Shown: piece after piece, positions 16,928 to 26,846 of the stretch
Layout of the letters: each line of letters starts with the position of its first letter
How positions within the stretch are numbered: the first letter of the stretch is position 1
Assembly: GCA_003149065.1 (NCBI GenBank)
Contig: QGFZ01000001.1
Span: 372,001-436,000, forward strand
From: Ruminococcaceae bacterium R-25
GTDB lineage: Bacteria; Bacillota; Clostridia; Saccharofermentanales; Saccharofermentanaceae
Reading direction: 5' to 3'
DNA: 64,000 nucleotides
Notes under the pieces: generated by a model
Seen by the model: the letters and a program-made list of their open reading frames with translations, nothing else
Told to the model about the DNA's origin: nothing
Database searches by the model: none
Position numbers and translations under genes: made by a program

Positions 16928-18295
16928 ATGGCATTTGAACAAAAAGAAGAGCTGATCAATAAGCTTGCTGATGTAGCAAAAGTTAAGTCGCATATCAACA
17001 AGGATCTGTACACGAAGTACAACGTTAAGAGAGGACTCCGTAACAATGACGGTACGGGAGTTCTTGTTGGCCTTACCGAAGTAGGTGAGGTAATGAGCTA
17101 TATCGTTGATGATGCAGACAGAATTCCCGTAGAGGGTAAGCTTTTCTATCAAGGCTATGAAGTAAAGGACCTCGTAAACGGTTTTTATTCCGAAGGAAGA
17201 TACGGATATGAGGAGGTTGCTTTCCTGCTTCTTACAGGTGAGCTTCCTACTGCGTCTGAACTTAAGGAGTTCAATTCATTGCTTCAGAGCGTCAGACCGC
17301 TTCCTGAGGGCTTTACAGAGGACATGATCATGAAGGCTCCTTCTCCGGATGTCATGAACAAGCTCGCAAGATCCATCCTTGCTCTCTATTCATATGATGA
17401 CAATCCTGATTCTACAGATATCGCAAACGTTGTAAGACAGTGCACAGAGCTCATCGCAAGATTCCCTGTGCTCATTTCTTACGGCTATATGGCGAGAAGA
17501 CACTACATCGAGCACAGAGACCTTTATATCCATGCTCCTGTTGCTGAATACAATACCGCGCAGAACATCCTGCACATGATCAGACCTGACGGCCAGTTCA
17601 CTGAGCTCGAAGCAAGGATCCTGGATGTGATGCTCGTTCTTCACGCAGAGCACGGCGGCGGAAACAACTCCACATTCGTTACTCATGCTGTAACTTCAAC
17701 TGGTTCTGATACATATGCTGTTATGGCTTCTGCAGTAGGTTCATTAAAGGGCCCTCAGCACGGCGGTGCTTCCAACAAGGCATATGCCATGATGAAGGAT
17801 CTTCGTGAGCATGTATCCGACTGGACAGATGAGAAGGCCATCAAGCAGTATCTTGCTGACATCATCAACAAGAAGGCTTTCGACCAGTCCGGACTTATCT
17901 ATGGTATCGGTCACGCTGTTTATACATTGTCCGACCCCAGAACTGTTGTCATCAAAAAGTATGCTGAAGTTCTTGCACAAGAGAAGGGCAATATGGACCT
18001 TTACAATCTCTATATCCTTGTCGAAAAGCTCGCGCCTGAGGTTTTCCATGAGGTAAAGAAGTCCGATAAGCTCGTTTGCGCAAACGTAGACTTCTTCGCA
18101 GGTCTCGTATATTCAATGCTCGGAATTCCCACTGAGCTTTATACGCCTTTGTTCGCATGCGGAAGAATCGCAGGATGGAGCGCTCACAGGATCGAAGAGC
18201 TCGTGTCCGGAGGCCGTATCATGAGGCCTGCATTTAAGTGCGTAAACAAGCGCAGACCCTATATTCCCTCTGATAAGAGGACAGATATTATCTGA
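16928..18295 (+). CDS. Citrate synthase
   Basis: 455 residues. Citrate/2-methylcitrate synthase fold with the catalytic histidines in LHAEHGGGNNSTF and GPQHGGASNKAYAMM and the C-terminal active-site region (VDFFAGLVYSMLGIP, ARIAGW-like GRIAGWSAHRIEE). The N-terminal 45 residues are longer than in type I enzymes, as in the long clostridial form. Condenses oxaloacetate with acetyl-CoA. No aconitase or isocitrate dehydrogenase lies nearby. The 150-base upstream gap has two TTGCATA words and several TATAAT-like hexamers but no single convincing promoter. Confidence 0.92.
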   Translation: MAFEQKEELINKLADVAKVKSHINKDLYTKYNVKRGLRNNDGTGVLVGLTEVGEVMSYIVDDADRIPVEGKLFYQGYEVKDLVNGFYSEGRYGYEEVAFLLLTGELPTASELKEFNSLLQSVRPLPEGFTEDMIMKAPSPDVMNKLARSILALYSYDDNPDSTDIANVVRQCTELIARFPVLISYGYMARRHYIEHRDLYIHAPVAEYNTAQNILHMIRPDGQFTELEARILDVMLVLHAEHGGGNNSTFVTHAVTSTGSDTYAVMASAVGSLKGPQHGGASNKAYAMMKDLREHVSDWTDEKAIKQYLADIINKKAFDQSGLIYGIGHAVYTLSDPRTVVIKKYAEVLAQEKGNMDLYNLYILVEKLAPEVFHEVKKSDKLVCANVDFFAGLVYSMLGIPTELYTPLFACGRIAGWSAHRIEELVSGGRIMRPAFKCVNKRRPYIPSDKRTDII

Positions 18296-18390
18296 TATTT
18301 GAATATTGGCCGCATATCGGGCCAGATATTCATGCCCTTTGTACTTGCGTAGGATATAATCCTGTGGTAATATACTCGGGCAAACAAAAA

Positions 18391-18465
18391 GGCCCCATGG
18401 TCAAGTGGTCAAGACGGCGCCCTCTCACGGCGCAATCAGCGGTTCGAATCCGCTTGGGGTCACCA
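18391..18465 (+). tRNA. tRNA-Glu (anticodon CTC)
   Basis: 75 nt with encoded CCA. Acceptor GGCCCCA pairs with TGGGGTC; anticodon stem GCGCC/GGCGC closes loop CTCTCAC (anticodon CTC); T arm GCGGTTCGAATCCGC. Reads GAG. Confidence 0.95.
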
Positions 18466-18478
18466 AAACGTGATGAAG

Positions 18479-18513
18479 GACGAACATCTTGACCGATGTC
18501 CGTCTTTTTGTTC
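18479..18513 (+). terminator. Terminator after tRNA-Glu
   Basis: GACGAACATC pairs with GATGTCCGTC (one internal mismatch) followed by TTTTTG. It also excludes an upstream start for uvrA. Confidence 0.7.
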
Positions 18514-18529
18514 ACAAAGGAATAGTTTT

Positions 18530-21500
18530 ATGGATGAGAATAAGTACATCAAGATAAGAGGCGCAAGAGAGCATAATCTCAAGAATATTGACGTTGATAT
18601 CCCCAGAAAGAAGATGGTCGTCTTAACCGGCCTTTCAGGTTCTGGTAAGTCTTCACTTGCTTTCGATACGATCTATGCCGAAGGACAGAGAAGATATGTT
18701 GAGTCTTTGTCTTCTTATGCAAGGATGTTCTTAGGACAGTTGGATAAGCCTGACTTGGACAGCATCGAGGGTTTGTCTCCTGCGATATCGATTGACCAGA
18801 AGTCTACTGTCAGCAATCCCAGATCAACTGTCGGTACCGTTACCGAGATCTACGATTATTTCAGACTTCTTTATGCCAGAGTCGGCGAGCCTTTCTGTCC
18901 TTCCTGCGGCAAGAAGATCAAGTCGATGGGTATCGACCAGATAATAGATAAGCTCAAGGTTTATCCTGAAGGCACCAGAGCCATCGTTTACGCGCCCGTA
19001 GTAAGAAATAAGAAGGGTGAGTTCTCTAAGCTCTTTGACGGCTTCAGGAAGTCCGGCTATGCGCGTGTAAGAGTAGACGGAATTACTTATGAGCTTGATG
19101 AAGATATAGAACTTAATAAGAATAACAAGCACATGATCGAAGTGATCGTCGACAGGCTTGTTATTAAGGAAACAAACACCACGAGACTTTACGACTCATG
19201 CGAGACGGCGTTAAAGCTCGCTGACGGTTTGCTCCAGGTCGAACTCCAGACGGCAACAGTCGGCAAAGACGGAGAAAAGACATATGAATCCAGCGAGGAA
19301 TTCTTTTCACAGCATCTGGCATGCCCTGACTGCGGAATCTCCTTCGGTGAGATCAACACAAGAAGCTTCTCTTTTAACAGCCCTGAGGGTGCGTGCCCGA
19401 ACTGTTCGGGTATCGGTACGCTCACAGCAGTCGATCCGGAGCTCTGTGTTACAAATCCTAAGCTTTCGCTTAATGAAGGAGCGGTAAGGACAGCAGGATG
19501 GAATTTCGACGATCCCAAGAGCTGGGGAAGATGCTTTATCGAAGCGCTCGCGAAAAGGTATAAGTTCTCTTTGGATGTCCCTTACTATAAGCTTCCTGAA
19601 GAGATCAAGAACATAATTCTCTATGGTAATAACGGCGAGATGCTCAAGGTCGATACGAGGAACTCGTTGTATCCCAGGAGCGGAGACTACTATTCCGATT
19701 GGGAAGGTGTTGTTCCGAGCGTTATGAGACGCTGGAGAGAGTCCGGCAGTGACGATGCCAAGGCTGCTTACGAACGTTACATGAGCATCGATGTATGCCC
19801 TGTATGTAACGGTGCAAGACTCAATAAGAACAGCTTGTCAGTTAAGCTCGGAGGAAAGAATATCTCAGAACTTACAGATATGTCTGTAAAGAACATGAGA
19901 CAGTTCTTTTCTGATCTGGCTTTAAAGGGCAAGAACGCTGAGATCGCAGCACCTATCTTAAGAGAAGTTAAAGCCAGACTTGAGTTCCTGTATGACGTCG
20001 GATTGGACTACATGACGCTTTCGAGATCTTCTGCAACGCTCTCGGGCGGTGAGGCTCAGAGAATAAGACTCGCAACACAGATCGGTGCGGGCCTGCAGGG
20101 TGTCTTATATGTTCTCGACGAACCTTCCATAGGTTTACATCAAAGAGACAACGACAAGCTTATCAAGACGCTGTTTAAGCTAAGAGACTTAGGCAATTCA
20201 ATCCTCGTTGTAGAGCACGATGAGGATACCATGAGAGCAGCTGACCATATCGTCGATATCGGACCGGGCGCCGGTTCTTTCGGAGGAAAGATCGTAGCTC
20301 AGGGCTCAATAGATGACATAATCAAGGTTGAAGAGTCCATGACCGGCCAGTATCTGTCGGGAAAGAAGTTCATACCTGTTCCAATGAACAGAAGAAAGAT
20401 CGATGATAAGAAGCTCCTTAAGATCAAGGGAGCATGCATCAATAACCTTAAGAACATTGATGTTGATATCCCGATCGGTCTTTTTACGGTCGTTACGGGC
20501 GTATCAGGCTCAGGTAAGTCTTCGCTCATCAATTCTACGCTGGTGCCTTATCTTGAGCACGAGCTCAACGGCTCAAGGAAAAAGAAGGTCAAGTGTGAGC
20601 GGATAACTGGTTATTCGAACCTCGATAAGATAATCTGTATCGATCAGAGCCCCATAGGAAGGACTCCGAGGAGTAATCCTGCTACATATATCGGCCTTTT
20701 CGACCTTATCAGAAAGCTCTATGCCGAGACTCCTGATGCAAAGCAGAGAGGCTATAAGGCAGGCAGATTCTCGTTTAACACCAAGGGCGGACGCTGTGAG
20801 GCCTGTGCCGGTGACGGTGTAAACAAGATCGAGATGCATTTCCTTCCTGATATTTATGTCACATGCGACGTATGTAAGGGTAAGAGATACAACAGAGAGA
20901 CTCTTGAAGTCAGATATAACGGCAAGAATATCTCTGACGTGCTCGACATGAGCGTTGATGAGGCTGTTGATTTCTTTAAGAATCACCCGACGATCTATAA
21001 GAAAGTAAGGACGCTGCAGGACGTAGGTCTGGGTTATATCAAGCTCGGTCAGCCGTCTACGACGCTCTCCGGAGGTGAGGCACAAAGAATCAAACTTGCC
21101 TCGGAATTGTCGAGAAGATCGACCGGAAAAACGATATATGTATTAGATGAACCCACCACGGGTCTGCACGTTGCGGACGTTCATAAATTGGTTGACATTT
21201 TAGAACGCCTAACAGAAAATAAGAACACTGTGGTCGTAATAGAGCACAATCTGGATGTCATAAAGACAGCAGATCACATAATTGACTTGGGTCCCGAGAG
21301 CGGTGACGGAGGCGGCGAAATAGTCGTTACCGGTACGCCGGAAGAGGTTGCAAAATGCAAAGCTTCTTACACGGGACAGTTCTTAAAGCCTCTTTTGGAT
21401 AAGGCTAAGAAGAACGGCCAGTATAAGGATATTGCTGCATTTATCGACACAGCAAGGCTCGAAGAAGAACAGTACGACATTCTTACCGGACCTAAGGTAA

Positions 21501-21544
21501 GACGCAGGATAAGGGAAGAGATAGAGGATAACGGAGAAGAGTAA
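18530..21544 (+). CDS. uvrA: Excinuclease ABC subunit A
   Basis: 1004 residues from the ATG at 18530; a longer in-frame opening begins inside the tRNA terminator and is rejected. Two ABC ATPase modules are present, each split by insertions: Walker [13 protein letters not shown] and [12 protein letters not shown], signatures [12 protein letters not shown] and [12 protein letters not shown], and Walker [11 protein letters not shown] and [10 protein letters not shown]. Zinc-binding Cys motifs ([28 protein letters not shown]) are intact. UvrA scans DNA for bulky lesions and loads UvrB. The stop codon overlaps the next start (TAATG), so the Clp ATPase is translationally coupled. Confidence 0.98.
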   Translation: MDENKYIKIRGAREHNLKNIDVDIPRKKMVVLTGLSGSGKSSLAFDTIYAEGQRRYVESLSSYARMFLGQLDKPDLDSIEGLSPAISIDQKSTVSNPRSTVGTVTEIYDYFRLLYARVGEPFCPSCGKKIKSMGIDQIIDKLKVYPEGTRAIVYAPVVRNKKGEFSKLFDGFRKSGYARVRVDGITYELDEDIELNKNNKHMIEVIVDRLVIKETNTTRLYDSCETALKLADGLLQVELQTATVGKDGEKTYESSEEFFSQHLACPDCGISFGEINTRSFSFNSPEGACPNCSGIGTLTAVDPELCVTNPKLSLNEGAVRTAGWNFDDPKSWGRCFIEALAKRYKFSLDVPYYKLPEEIKNIILYGNNGEMLKVDTRNSLYPRSGDYYSDWEGVVPSVMRRWRESGSDDAKAAYERYMSIDVCPVCNGARLNKNSLSVKLGGKNISELTDMSVKNMRQFFSDLALKGKNAEIAAPILREVKARLEFLYDVGLDYMTLSRSSATLSGGEAQRIRLATQIGAGLQGVLYVLDEPSIGLHQRDNDKLIKTLFKLRDLGNSILVVEHDEDTMRAADHIVDIGPGAGSFGGKIVAQGSIDDIIKVEESMTGQYLSGKKFIPVPMNRRKIDDKKLLKIKGACINNLKNIDVDIPIGLFTVVTGVSGSGKSSLINSTLVPYLEHELNGSRKKKVKCERITGYSNLDKIICIDQSPIGRTPRSNPATYIGLFDLIRKLYAETPDAKQRGYKAGRFSFNTKGGRCEACAGDGVNKIEMHFLPDIYVTCDVCKGKRYNRETLEVRYNGKNISDVLDMSVDEAVDFFKNHPTIYKKVRTLQDVGLGYIKLGQPSTTLSGGEAQRIKLASELSRRSTGKTIYVLDEPTTGLHVADVHKLVDILERLTENKNTVVVIEHNLDVIKTADHIIDLGPESGDGGGEIVVTGTPEEVAKCKASYTGQFLKPLLDKAKKNGQYKDIAAFIDTARLEEEQYDILTGPKVRRRIREEIEDNGEE

Positions 21545-23976
21545 TGGCAATTTGTAGTATTTGTAAAAAAAGACATGCTATCGTCTTTACCAGCCGATAT
21601 GAAAACGGCGCCAGGATCGACGAAGGCTTTTGTTTAAAATGCGCCTATGAATCAGGCATATCAGGTGTTGCTGATATGTTTAAGGCGACAGGGATCAACG
21701 CAGACAACATCGATGAGATGAGCGACAGATTGGAAGAACTTGTAAAACAGGGCGGCTTTGCGGCTAATCCTACCGAGTTCCTGAAAAATCTGGCATCCGG
21801 CGACGGATTCGAACCTTTCGAAGACGATGAAAACGGTTATGAATTTGATGAAGATTCAACGCCTGTTGGTATCACGGATCCCGAAGACAAGAAAGACGAT
21901 AAGTCTGAAGAAGAACCTATGGGTCTTCCTTCCATTTTCGATAATTTCTTCAGAAAGAAGCCTGAAGACCAGGAAGATGAAGGTGAAGGAAAGAATACCA
22001 AGGATACCAGAAGAGGCAGATCCAAGCCGCGCTTTAAGTACCTTAATGAATTTGGTACTAACCTTACGGCGCGCGCTGCCGAGAACAAGATCGACCGCAT
22101 TATCGGCCGCGATGCCGAGATCGACCGTGTAATCCAGATCCTTAACAGACGTTCCAAGAATAACCCTGTTCTTATCGGTGCGCCCGGTGTAGGTAAGACC
22201 GCCGTAGCTCAGGGTCTTGCTGTAAAGATCGTCGAAGGTTCCGTGCCGGAGAAGCTCCTTAATATGGAGGTCTGGCAGTTAGACCTGCCCGCAATGGTTG
22301 CAGGCACACAGTTCAGAGGACAGTTCGAGAGCCGTATCAAGGGCGTTATCAATGAAGCGATCAAGGCAGAGAATATAATCCTTGTTATCGATGAGCTTCA
22401 TACGATCATCGGTGCAGGAGATGCCGAAGGTTCCACGAATGCCGCAAACATCTTAAAGCCTGCTTTGGCAAGAGGTGAGCTCCGCATCCTCGGATCTACG
22501 ACGACTGCCGAGTATAAGAGGATTGAGAAGGATTCCGCTCTCGAGAGACGTTTCCAGAAAGTCATGCTCGACGAACCCTCTGTCGAGATGACCATTGAGA
22601 TCTTAAAGGGCATCAAGGATTATTACGAAAAGCATCACAACGTCACATATTCTGACGAAGTAATCGAGTTTGCCGTAAAGGCATCCAAGAGATATATCAC
22701 TGACAGATATCTTCCTGATAAGGCGATAGACCTTATCGACGAAGCCGGATCTGCTGCAAACCTTAAGAATGTAAGGCTTGTAAAGCTTGCCAACACCAGG
22801 AAAGCTCTTGAAGCGGCTAAGGTCGAACATCAGAAAGTGATCGATTCAATGGAGAATTCTTCTCCTGAAGAGAGAGAAGCTGATTATGAAAAGGCTGCTG
22901 AGCTTAAGGCAAAAGTAGATAAGCTTCAGAATGAGGTCGATGCTCTGGAAAATGACATCAGTCCTGACCCCATCCAGATCGAAGATATCGCAAGAGTTGT
23001 CGAGATGTGGACAGGAATTCCTCTAAAGTCCATTTCAGAGACAGAATCAGAGAAGCTTGCTAATCTTGAGAATAAGCTTCACGAGCGCGTAATAGGCCAG
23101 GATGAGGCTGTACACGCCGTCGCGGCTGCTGTAAGACGTAACAGGGCAGGCTTTACTAAGAAGCATAAGCCTACATCGTTTATATTTGTAGGACCTACGG
23201 GTGTTGGTAAGACTGAGCTCGTTAAGGCGTTGGCTGAGGCTATGTTCGATACGGAAGATGCATTGATCAGAGTCGACATGTCCGAATACATGGAAGCTCA
23301 TTCCGTATCAAAGCTCATCGGTTCACCTCCGGGATATGTCGGATTTGACGATGCCGGCCAGCTTACAGAACAGGTAAGAAGAAAGCCTTATTCCGTAGTT
23401 CTTTTCGATGAGATCGAAAAGGCTCACCATGACGTATTCAATCTGCTCCTACAGATGTTAGATGACGGCGTTCTTACTGACAGCCACGGTCTGCACGTTA
23501 ACTTCGAAAACTGCATCATCATCATGACATCCAATGCCGGAAGTTCAGCGAAGGCCAATACGATCGGATTCTTCAATGATACGCACGAAGCTATGGAACA
23601 GCACGTTCAGAGCGCTCTCAAGGAGACATTCCGTCCTGAATTCTTAAACCGTGTAGATGAGACGATCATCTTCAAGTCATTGAAGCCTGAAGAGATCCGC
23701 AAGATCGTTAATATCATGATCAAGGATGTTTTCTCATCTCTTGACGAGAAGCACATCAAGGGCTCTTTGACAAAGGCTGCAGGCGACAGGCTCGCTGAGA
23801 TCGGCTACGATGAGAAGTATGGTGCAAGACCTTTGCGCAAGGCTATCAGATCGAACATAGAAGACCCGCTCTCTGATATGTTCCTTACAGGCGCATTAAA
23901 GGATGTAGCAACTCTTAAGATCGATTTCAGAAGAGGCAAGTTCGTTTTCGATACGATCAAGGTCAAGACTGAATGA
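21544..23976 (+). CDS. ClpE-like AAA+ unfoldase (Clp protease ATP-binding subunit)
   Basis: 810 residues. The N-terminus has a four-cysteine zinc finger (C4, C7, C30, C33) instead of a Clp_N domain, as in ClpE. AAA-1 has Walker [10 protein letters not shown] and Walker [10 protein letters not shown]; a UVR-like coiled linker ([20 protein letters not shown]) follows; AAA-2 has GPTGVGKTE and [10 protein letters not shown]; a C-terminal ClpB-D2-small domain ends the protein. It unfolds substrates, presumably for ClpP; the tripeptide loop needed for ClpP docking was not identified with certainty. Coupling to uvrA by one-base overlap is noteworthy, since both belong to stress responses. Confidence 0.9.
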   Translation: MAICSICKKRHAIVFTSRYENGARIDEGFCLKCAYESGISGVADMFKATGINADNIDEMSDRLEELVKQGGFAANPTEFLKNLASGDGFEPFEDDENGYEFDEDSTPVGITDPEDKKDDKSEEEPMGLPSIFDNFFRKKPEDQEDEGEGKNTKDTRRGRSKPRFKYLNEFGTNLTARAAENKIDRIIGRDAEIDRVIQILNRRSKNNPVLIGAPGVGKTAVAQGLAVKIVEGSVPEKLLNMEVWQLDLPAMVAGTQFRGQFESRIKGVINEAIKAENIILVIDELHTIIGAGDAEGSTNAANILKPALARGELRILGSTTTAEYKRIEKDSALERRFQKVMLDEPSVEMTIEILKGIKDYYEKHHNVTYSDEVIEFAVKASKRYITDRYLPDKAIDLIDEAGSAANLKNVRLVKLANTRKALEAAKVEHQKVIDSMENSSPEEREADYEKAAELKAKVDKLQNEVDALENDISPDPIQIEDIARVVEMWTGIPLKSISETESEKLANLENKLHERVIGQDEAVHAVAAAVRRNRAGFTKKHKPTSFIFVGPTGVGKTELVKALAEAMFDTEDALIRVDMSEYMEAHSVSKLIGSPPGYVGFDDAGQLTEQVRRKPYSVVLFDEIEKAHHDVFNLLLQMLDDGVLTDSHGLHVNFENCIIIMTSNAGSSAKANTIGFFNDTHEAMEQHVQSALKETFRPEFLNRVDETIIFKSLKPEEIRKIVNIMIKDVFSSLDEKHIKGSLTKAAGDRLAEIGYDEKYGARPLRKAIRSNIEDPLSDMFLTGALKDVATLKIDFRRGKFVFDTIKVKTE

Positions 23977-24001
23977 TCCATAGGAATTAAATAAACTTTT
24001 C

Positions 24002-24031
24002 AAGGGCTGTCCTTAAGGGCAGCCCTTTTTA
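24002..24031 (+). terminator. Terminator of the uvrA-clp operon
   Basis: AAGGGCTGTCC pairs with GGGCAGCCCTT, followed by TTTTTATTTT. Confidence 0.9.
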
Positions 24032-24041
24032 TTTTACAAAA

Positions 24042-24069
24042 AAGAACCGCTGCGGTCTGCAGCGGTTCT
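24042..24069 (-). terminator. Terminator of the minus-strand Pro/Thr-rich membrane protein gene
   Basis: AAGAACCGCTGC and GCAGCGGTTCTT form a 12-bp stem; on the minus strand it is followed by a T run (AAAAAA on the plus strand just before 24042). It stands 22 bases after the stop codon of the minus-strand gene. Confidence 0.88.
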
Positions 24070-24091
24070 TATCAACTGATTGCTTTTGTTA

Positions 24092-26356
24092 TTACTTCTT
24101 CTTCCAGTCGAAGTATGCTGTGTTGTAGCCGTACTTTGTTACGTTTTCCTTAGTGTAAACATAGACTGTGAAGGAGTATGTTGCGCGTCCTTTGATCGTA
24201 ACTTCTTTAGGTGTTCCTCTGAATGTTACGCCGTCTTTCTTAGCGCTGAAATCGAAGCATTCGGAAGAAACTTCTGTGATCGTTGAGTTGCAGAAGAACT
24301 TCATGTCGAGGTAGTTGAGGGACTTAGGAAGGCTGCAGGTTGTGTTGCTTGTGTTGTAAAGTTCGATAGTGAACTTGAAGCCCTTGTCCATTGTCTTGAA
24401 CTTTGTGATCTTTGTGTTGATCGCGGTTACACAAGAACCGGCAGCAGTCTCTGCTGTCTCATCATTACCTGCAGTAGTAACTGTGACAACTGTTGTAGCT
24501 TCTGTTGTTGTAGTAGTAGCTTCGGTTGTCGTTGTAGTTGCTTCAGTGGTTGTTGTAGTAGCCTCAGTAGTCGTTGTTGTGGCTTCTGTGGTGGTTGTAG
24601 TTGCTTCGGTTGCAGTTGTTGTAGCTTCGGTAGTTGTAGTAGCAGTTGTTTCAGATTCAGTAGGCTTTTCCTTGCTTGTTTCAGCAGTTGTCTCTGTAGT
24701 AACAGTAGGAATAGTCTCGATCGTCTTTTTGCCGAATAAAGATCTGATACCGGAAGTATTATCCAGTGCCCACAAGATACCGATAGCGAGGAAGATGATT
24801 ACAAGGAAAGTGATAAGACCTGCAAGACCCGGATCTTTTGCGGACTTGGTTTCCTTAACACGCTTCTTTGATTTCTTAACCTGAGTAACAGGCTGGATGC
24901 TCTTATCCTGATGTGATCCCTGGGAAGCATGCCTGTTCTTTGCTTCAGTCTCAGAAGGGAACTGGGGAGCTGCTGCAGGCTTGGCGTTAGATGCACCAGG
25001 CCTTTGTGTATGTACTTCAGTCTTAGGTGCAGGAGCTTCTGCCTTTGGAGCAGCAGCAGGTCTCTGAGGCTGTGCTGTTTCAGCAGGAGCCTTAATTGTT
25101 TCAGGAGCCTTGGGTGCAGATACAGGAGCAACACCTGAACCATTAGCTGTAGAAGCTTTTGCAGGTTCAGCAGGCTTAGCGGGAGCAACGGGAGCTGCGG
25201 GAGCAACATTAGCTGCAGGAGCAACAGGTTTTACTGTTTCGGCTGCCTTAGGAGCAGCTGCGGCTACAGTGGCTGCTGTTGCTGCAGTAACAACTGTGCC
25301 GGTGACTGTAGTTGCCTTAGCAGGCTCTGTGGGTTTTACAGGAGCAACAGGTGCAGCGGGCTGAGCAGGAGCAGCAGGTTTAGCTGGAACTACTGGTGTT
25401 GCAGTTGCAGCGGGCTTTGCCGGTTCAACAGGCTTAGCGGGAGCAGCGGGTGCTGCAGGCTTAGCTGCAGGTGCTGTTGATTTGAAAGGATTGATCAGGC
25501 CCTTGTTTGAAGGCTTGAAATCGTCATCCAGGAATTCTGCAAATGCCTTTTCAGCATCCTTGGTTGCCTGTGCAGGTGATGTGAAAAGATTAGTCTTAGT
25601 CTGTGAAGGGTAAGGTCTGTAACCCTGAGCCTTGGATGCATCAGTAGCAGCGGGCTTTTGTTCCGGTGTGGAACTTGCAAAAGGATTTACCGGCTGTGCA
25701 GGAGCAGGTGCTGCGGGTGAAGCAGCAGGAGCCGGAATCTTTTCTGCTGTAGGAATGTCGATGTTTCCGGGCTTGGGCATTTCAGGTTTTTCGGCGTTGA
25801 CGAAAGGACTTGTTTTCTTATCGTGCTCTGAAGTAGCAAAATCAAGTCCGTCGCCTGATTTGAAGAACTTGTCGTTAGCAGAATTCTCCTTGCCCTTGAT
25901 GTTGTTGAACTCAGGAATAGCATCCTTGGAAGGTTCCGGCGACTTGGTGGAAAGAACAGGCTTGTCAAATGTGCCGCCGTCTTTAGGAAAGACAGGTTCA
26001 GTGGAAGCCTTGCTCGGTTTCATAGTTTCTGGCATTGGTGTGGATGCAGCAGTATCTGTCTGAGCAGGAGTAGAGAAGGGTTTGAATGCTGATATTGAAG
26101 AATCGAATTCAAAGTTATCGAATTCATCCTTAAAATTGTCTTTGAAATTATCAGCACTGGCATCGAACCTGCTTGTTCCGCCAGCAGAATTGATGTCGGC
26201 TGCCTTTTTTTCCATATTCTCTTTTGTTTCTTTCAGCTTGTCTGCAATAGACTCGGTCTTATCACCGGGAGTAAAGCGCACACCAAAAGAGGAGTCAATA
26301 ATATCGTCCTTTTTATCCGGATTAATCTTGTTAAAATCTTCAGGATCGTTAGGCAT
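24092..26356 (-). CDS. Large low-complexity membrane-anchored protein, unknown function
   Basis: 754 residues, start behind AAAAAGGAG. Residues 1-200 are acidic and polar; residues 200-470 are Pro/Ala/Lys-rich with many PAAPAKP and APVAPAKPAEPAK units; a basic stretch (KKSKKRVKETKS) precedes one transmembrane helix at about 510-530. Outside follows a Thr/Glu stalk of repeated TEATTTT units (about 565-620), then a roughly 115-residue C-terminal beta-rich domain with three cysteines. It resembles a membrane protein with a long disordered cytoplasmic arm and an O-glycosylatable stalk. No family is recognised. The repeats may vary in copy number between strains. Confidence 0.8.
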   Translation of the reverse strand: MPNDPEDFNKINPDKKDDIIDSSFGVRFTPGDKTESIADKLKETKENMEKKAADINSAGGTSRFDASADNFKDNFKDEFDNFEFDSSISAFKPFSTPAQTDTAASTPMPETMKPSKASTEPVFPKDGGTFDKPVLSTKSPEPSKDAIPEFNNIKGKENSANDKFFKSGDGLDFATSEHDKKTSPFVNAEKPEMPKPGNIDIPTAEKIPAPAASPAAPAPAQPVNPFASSTPEQKPAATDASKAQGYRPYPSQTKTNLFTSPAQATKDAEKAFAEFLDDDFKPSNKGLINPFKSTAPAAKPAAPAAPAKPVEPAKPAATATPVVPAKPAAPAQPAAPVAPVKPTEPAKATTVTGTVVTAATAATVAAAAPKAAETVKPVAPAANVAPAAPVAPAKPAEPAKASTANGSGVAPVSAPKAPETIKAPAETAQPQRPAAAPKAEAPAPKTEVHTQRPGASNAKPAAAPQFPSETEAKNRHASQGSHQDKSIQPVTQVKKSKKRVKETKSAKDPGLAGLITFLVIIFLAIGILWALDNTSGIRSLFGKKTIETIPTVTTETTAETSKEKPTESETTATTTTEATTTATEATTTTTEATTTTTEATTTTTEATTTTTEATTTTTEATTVVTVTTAGNDETAETAAGSCVTAINTKITKFKTMDKGFKFTIELYNTSNTTCSLPKSLNYLDMKFFCNSTITEVSSECFDFSAKKDGVTFRGTPKEVTIKGRATYSFTVYVYTKENVTKYGYNTAYFDWKKK

Positions 26357-26461
26357 GAGTCTAATCTCCTTTTTATATTAATATATTCAATTGTAACGCT
26401 CTTCGTTTTTCAATCAATAACTTTATGTTACGGTTACTTGTCATTTCCGTACGATTCTTGC

Positions 26462-26490
26462 TTGACTTTAAAGAGTCATGATGATATTAT
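26462..26490 (+). promoter_or_regulatory. Promoter of the tRNA-Leu/tRNA-fMet unit
   Basis: TTGACT at 26462-26467, 17-base spacer, TATTAT at 26485-26490; tRNA-Leu begins 20 bases later. Confidence 0.85.
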
Positions 26491-26510
26491 CATTCAGCAC
26501 TTACGGATAG

Positions 26511-26597
26511 GCTCGTGTGGCGGAATTGGCAGACGCAACGGACTTAAAATCCGTCGGAGTAAAATCCGTACCGGTTCAAGTCCGGTCACGAGCACCA
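26511..26597 (+). tRNA. tRNA-Leu (anticodon TAA)
   Basis: 87 nt class II tRNA with a long variable arm and encoded CCA. Acceptor GCTCGTG pairs with CACGAGC; anticodon stem ACGGA/TCCGT closes loop CTTAAAA (anticodon TAA). Confidence 0.95.
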
Positions 26598-26629
26598 TTT
26601 ATTCCTTGTTTAAGTGCAGCGATTGATAT

Positions 26630-26706
26630 CGCGGAGTGGAGCAGTTGGTAGCTTGCCGGGCTCATAACCCGGAGGTCGTGTGGTTCGAGTCCCGCCTCCG
26701 CAACCA
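26630..26706 (+). tRNA. Initiator tRNA-fMet (anticodon CAT)
   Basis: 77 nt. The first acceptor pair is the mismatch C1-A72 (CGCGGAG against CTCCGCA) and the anticodon stem ends in three G-C pairs (GGG before, CCC after CTCATAA), both marks of initiator tRNA. CCA is encoded. Confidence 0.95.
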
Positions 26707-26714
26707 AATTAAAG

Positions 26715-26746
26715 AGAGGTTGTCTCATGCGAGGCAACCTTTTTTC
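26715..26746 (+). terminator. Terminator after tRNA-fMet
   Basis: AGGTTGTCTC and GAGGCAACCT form the stem, followed by TTTTTTC. Nearly the same hairpin as after rplS. Confidence 0.9.
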
Positions 26747-26846
26747 TTGATTGTCACAAACATGCCATATATATAGATTTCTTGTTTTATTAATATTTGT
26801 GTATAATGTATGCGGATTTTCAGCTTATAGGGGAGGCTACTTTCAA

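Noticed and set aside
24369..24884. 171-residue plus-strand open frame full of Val repeats
   Set aside because: It is the antisense of the TEATTTT repeats of the real minus-strand gene and has no ribosome binding site.
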